From Zeugodacus cucurbitae (Eukaryota > Arthropoda > Insecta > Diptera > Tephritidae): 64,000 nt of DNA. Below are positions 62,601 to 64,000 of this stretch, in pieces. The position numbers and the translations under genes were made by a program. Each line of letters opens with the position of its first letter. Within the stretch, counting starts at the first letter, position 1. The stretch is from contig NC_071670.1 in assembly GCF_028554725.1 (NCBI RefSeq), forward strand, positions 24,422,001 through 24,486,000. The letters run 5' to 3'. The notes beneath the pieces were generated by a model that was not told the DNA's origin, searched no databases, and saw nothing but the letters and a program-made list of their open reading frames with translations.

Positions 62601-64000
62601 CAAAGTTCACTTTCTTGCAAGTTGTTTATCGACAAATAGAAACATAAAGAATGTTTATTCATAATCATTTATTTTGTATTTTTATCACATTTAAGATCAA
62701 AGTTCACTTTCTTGCAAGTTGTGTATCGACAAATAAAAACATAAAGAACATTTATTCATAATCATTTATTTTGTATTTTATCACATGTAAGATAAAAGTT
62801 CACTTTCCTGCAAGTTAAATATCGACAAATAAAAACATAAAGAATGTTTATTCCTAATCATTTATTTTGTATTTTATCACATTTAATATCAAAGTTGACT
62901 TTCCTGCAAGTTAAATATCGACAAATAAAAACATAAAGAATGTTTATTCATAATCATTTATTTTGTATTTTATCACATTTAATATCAAAGTTCACTTTCT
63001 TGCAAGTTGTTTATGGACAAATAGAAACATAAAGAATGTTTATTCATAATCATTTATTTTGTATTTTTATCAGATTTATGATCAAGTTCACATTCTTGCA
63101 AGTTGAATATTGACAAATAAAAACATAAAGAACATTTATTCATAATCATTTATTTTGTATTTTATCACATTTAAGATCAAAGTTCACTTTCTTGCAAGTT
63201 GTTTATCGACAAATAGAAACATAAAGAATGTTAATTCATAATCATTTATTTTGTATTTTTATCAGATTTATGATCAAGTTCACTTTCTTGCAAGTTAAAT
63301 ATCGACAAATAAAAACATAAAGAATGTTTACTCATAATCATTTATTTTGTATTTTTATCAGATTTATGATCAAGTTCACATTCTTGCAAGTTGAACATTG
63401 ACAAATAAAAACATAAAGAACATTTATTCATAATCATTTATTTTGTATTTTATCACATGTAAGATAAAAGTTCACTTTCCCGCAAGTTAAATACCGACAA
63501 ATAAAAACATAAAGAATGTTTATTCATAATCATTTATTTTGTATTTTATCACATTTAATATCAAAGTTCACTTTCCTGCAAGTTAAATATCGACAAATAA
63601 AAACATAAAGAATGTTTATTTATAATCATTTATTTTGTATTTTATCACATGTAAGATAAAAGTTCACTTTCCCGCAAGTTGAATATCGACAAATAAAAAC
63701 ATAAAGAACATAATTTCATAATCATTTATTTCGTATTTTATCACATTTAAGATCAAAGTTCACTTTCTTGCGAGTTGAATATTACAAATAAAAACATAAA
63801 GGACATTTATTCATAATCATTAATTTTGTGTTTTTATCAGATTTAAGATCAAAGTTCACATTCTTGCAAGTTGAATATTGACAAATAAAAACATAAAGAA
63901 CATAAATTCATAATCATTTATTTCGTATTTTATCACATTTAAGATCAAAGTTCACTTTCTTGCAAGTTGTTTATCGACAAATAGAAACATAAAGAATGTT
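53693..64000. repeat. Second higher-order family, units of about 2.3 and 4.0-4.4 kb
   Basis: GAACATTTCTTC recurs at about 53693, 55975 and 59986. TTCATGATCATTTATT, the A-run variant GACAAAAAAAAACATAAAG and the truncated monomer GATCATGTTCACAAAT (55753, 58131, 62526) recur in the same order. TTTCCCGCAAGTTGAATATC at 59561 and 63668 gives a 4107-bp spacing. The pattern continues past the window. Confidence 0.75.

Larger units (their letters stand above)
24632..64000. repeat. Satellite array B, ~96-bp monomer with higher-order repeats
   Basis: About 410 monomers of the same AT-rich satellite, running past the window end. No open frame of note and no other element was found in these 39 kb. Repeats of repeats at several scales are listed separately. 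Most monomers keep 96 bases; the five-T variant (TATTTTTATCAG) is balanced by loss of one A in GATCAAGTT, so the period is preserved. Confidence 0.97.

Noticed and set aside
24632..64000. CRISPR array
   Set aside because: The repeats are contiguous 96-bp monomers without unique spacers, and the context is eukaryotic.
8335..64000. CENP-B box in the satellite monomer
   Set aside because: No CGGG-containing motif like the CENP-B box is present; the monomer is nearly free of CG-rich sequence.

Overview
The window looks like heterochromatin from an insect, most likely a fly. It holds no host single-copy gene. It contains two nearly identical BEL/Pao-type LTR retrotransposons embedded in an AT-rich satellite with a monomer of about 96 bp. 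The insect assignment rests on the BEL/Pao gag-pol type and on the fly-like ACATATGTA-rich leader. The species cannot be fixed from the sequence alone.

Layout. (1) 1-8334: element copy 1, cut by the window edge; by comparison with copy 2 about 955 bp are missing (the 5' LTR and the first ~460 bp of leader). (2) 8335-15339: satellite array A, about 73 monomers. (3) 15340-24631: element copy 2, complete at 9292 bp: 5' LTR 495 bp, tRNA-Tyr-type primer binding site, a leader of about 2 kb, a single gag-pol frame, a second ORF, polypurine tract, 3' LTR 497 bp. It is flanked by a perfect 5-bp target duplication (TTCAT). (4) 24632-64000: satellite array B, about 410 monomers, organised into nested higher-order repeats.

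How the parts work together. The gag-pol frame (1674 codons from the first ATG, plus an upstream open extension) carries Gag, nucleocapsid zinc knuckles, an aspartic protease, YVDD reverse transcriptase, RNase H, an integrase and a BEL-type C-terminal domain. Downstream, in the place where some BEL/Pao elements carry env, lies a separate GC-rich 217-codon ORF. It encodes a second nucleocapsid-like protein: its zinc-knuckle block aligns without gaps to the one in the polyprotein (29 of 65 residues identical by my hand count). A consensus splice donor at the end of the LTR and an acceptor 6 bases before the ORF2 ATG suggest expression from a spliced subgenomic RNA. This second NC-like ORF is the most novel feature of the window.

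History. The two copies are not independent insertions. They share the same target site and the same 3' satellite flank, which runs colinear for 5343 bp without an indel. An empty version of the same site survives at 40210-40214. So an element inserted once, and element plus about 7 kb of satellite was then duplicated as a 16.3-kb unit, with a join near 15069. The LTR element has become part of a satellite higher-order repeat. Satellite alignments were made by eye, so counts of differences are minimum estimates, and an assembly artefact in so repetitive a region cannot be excluded.
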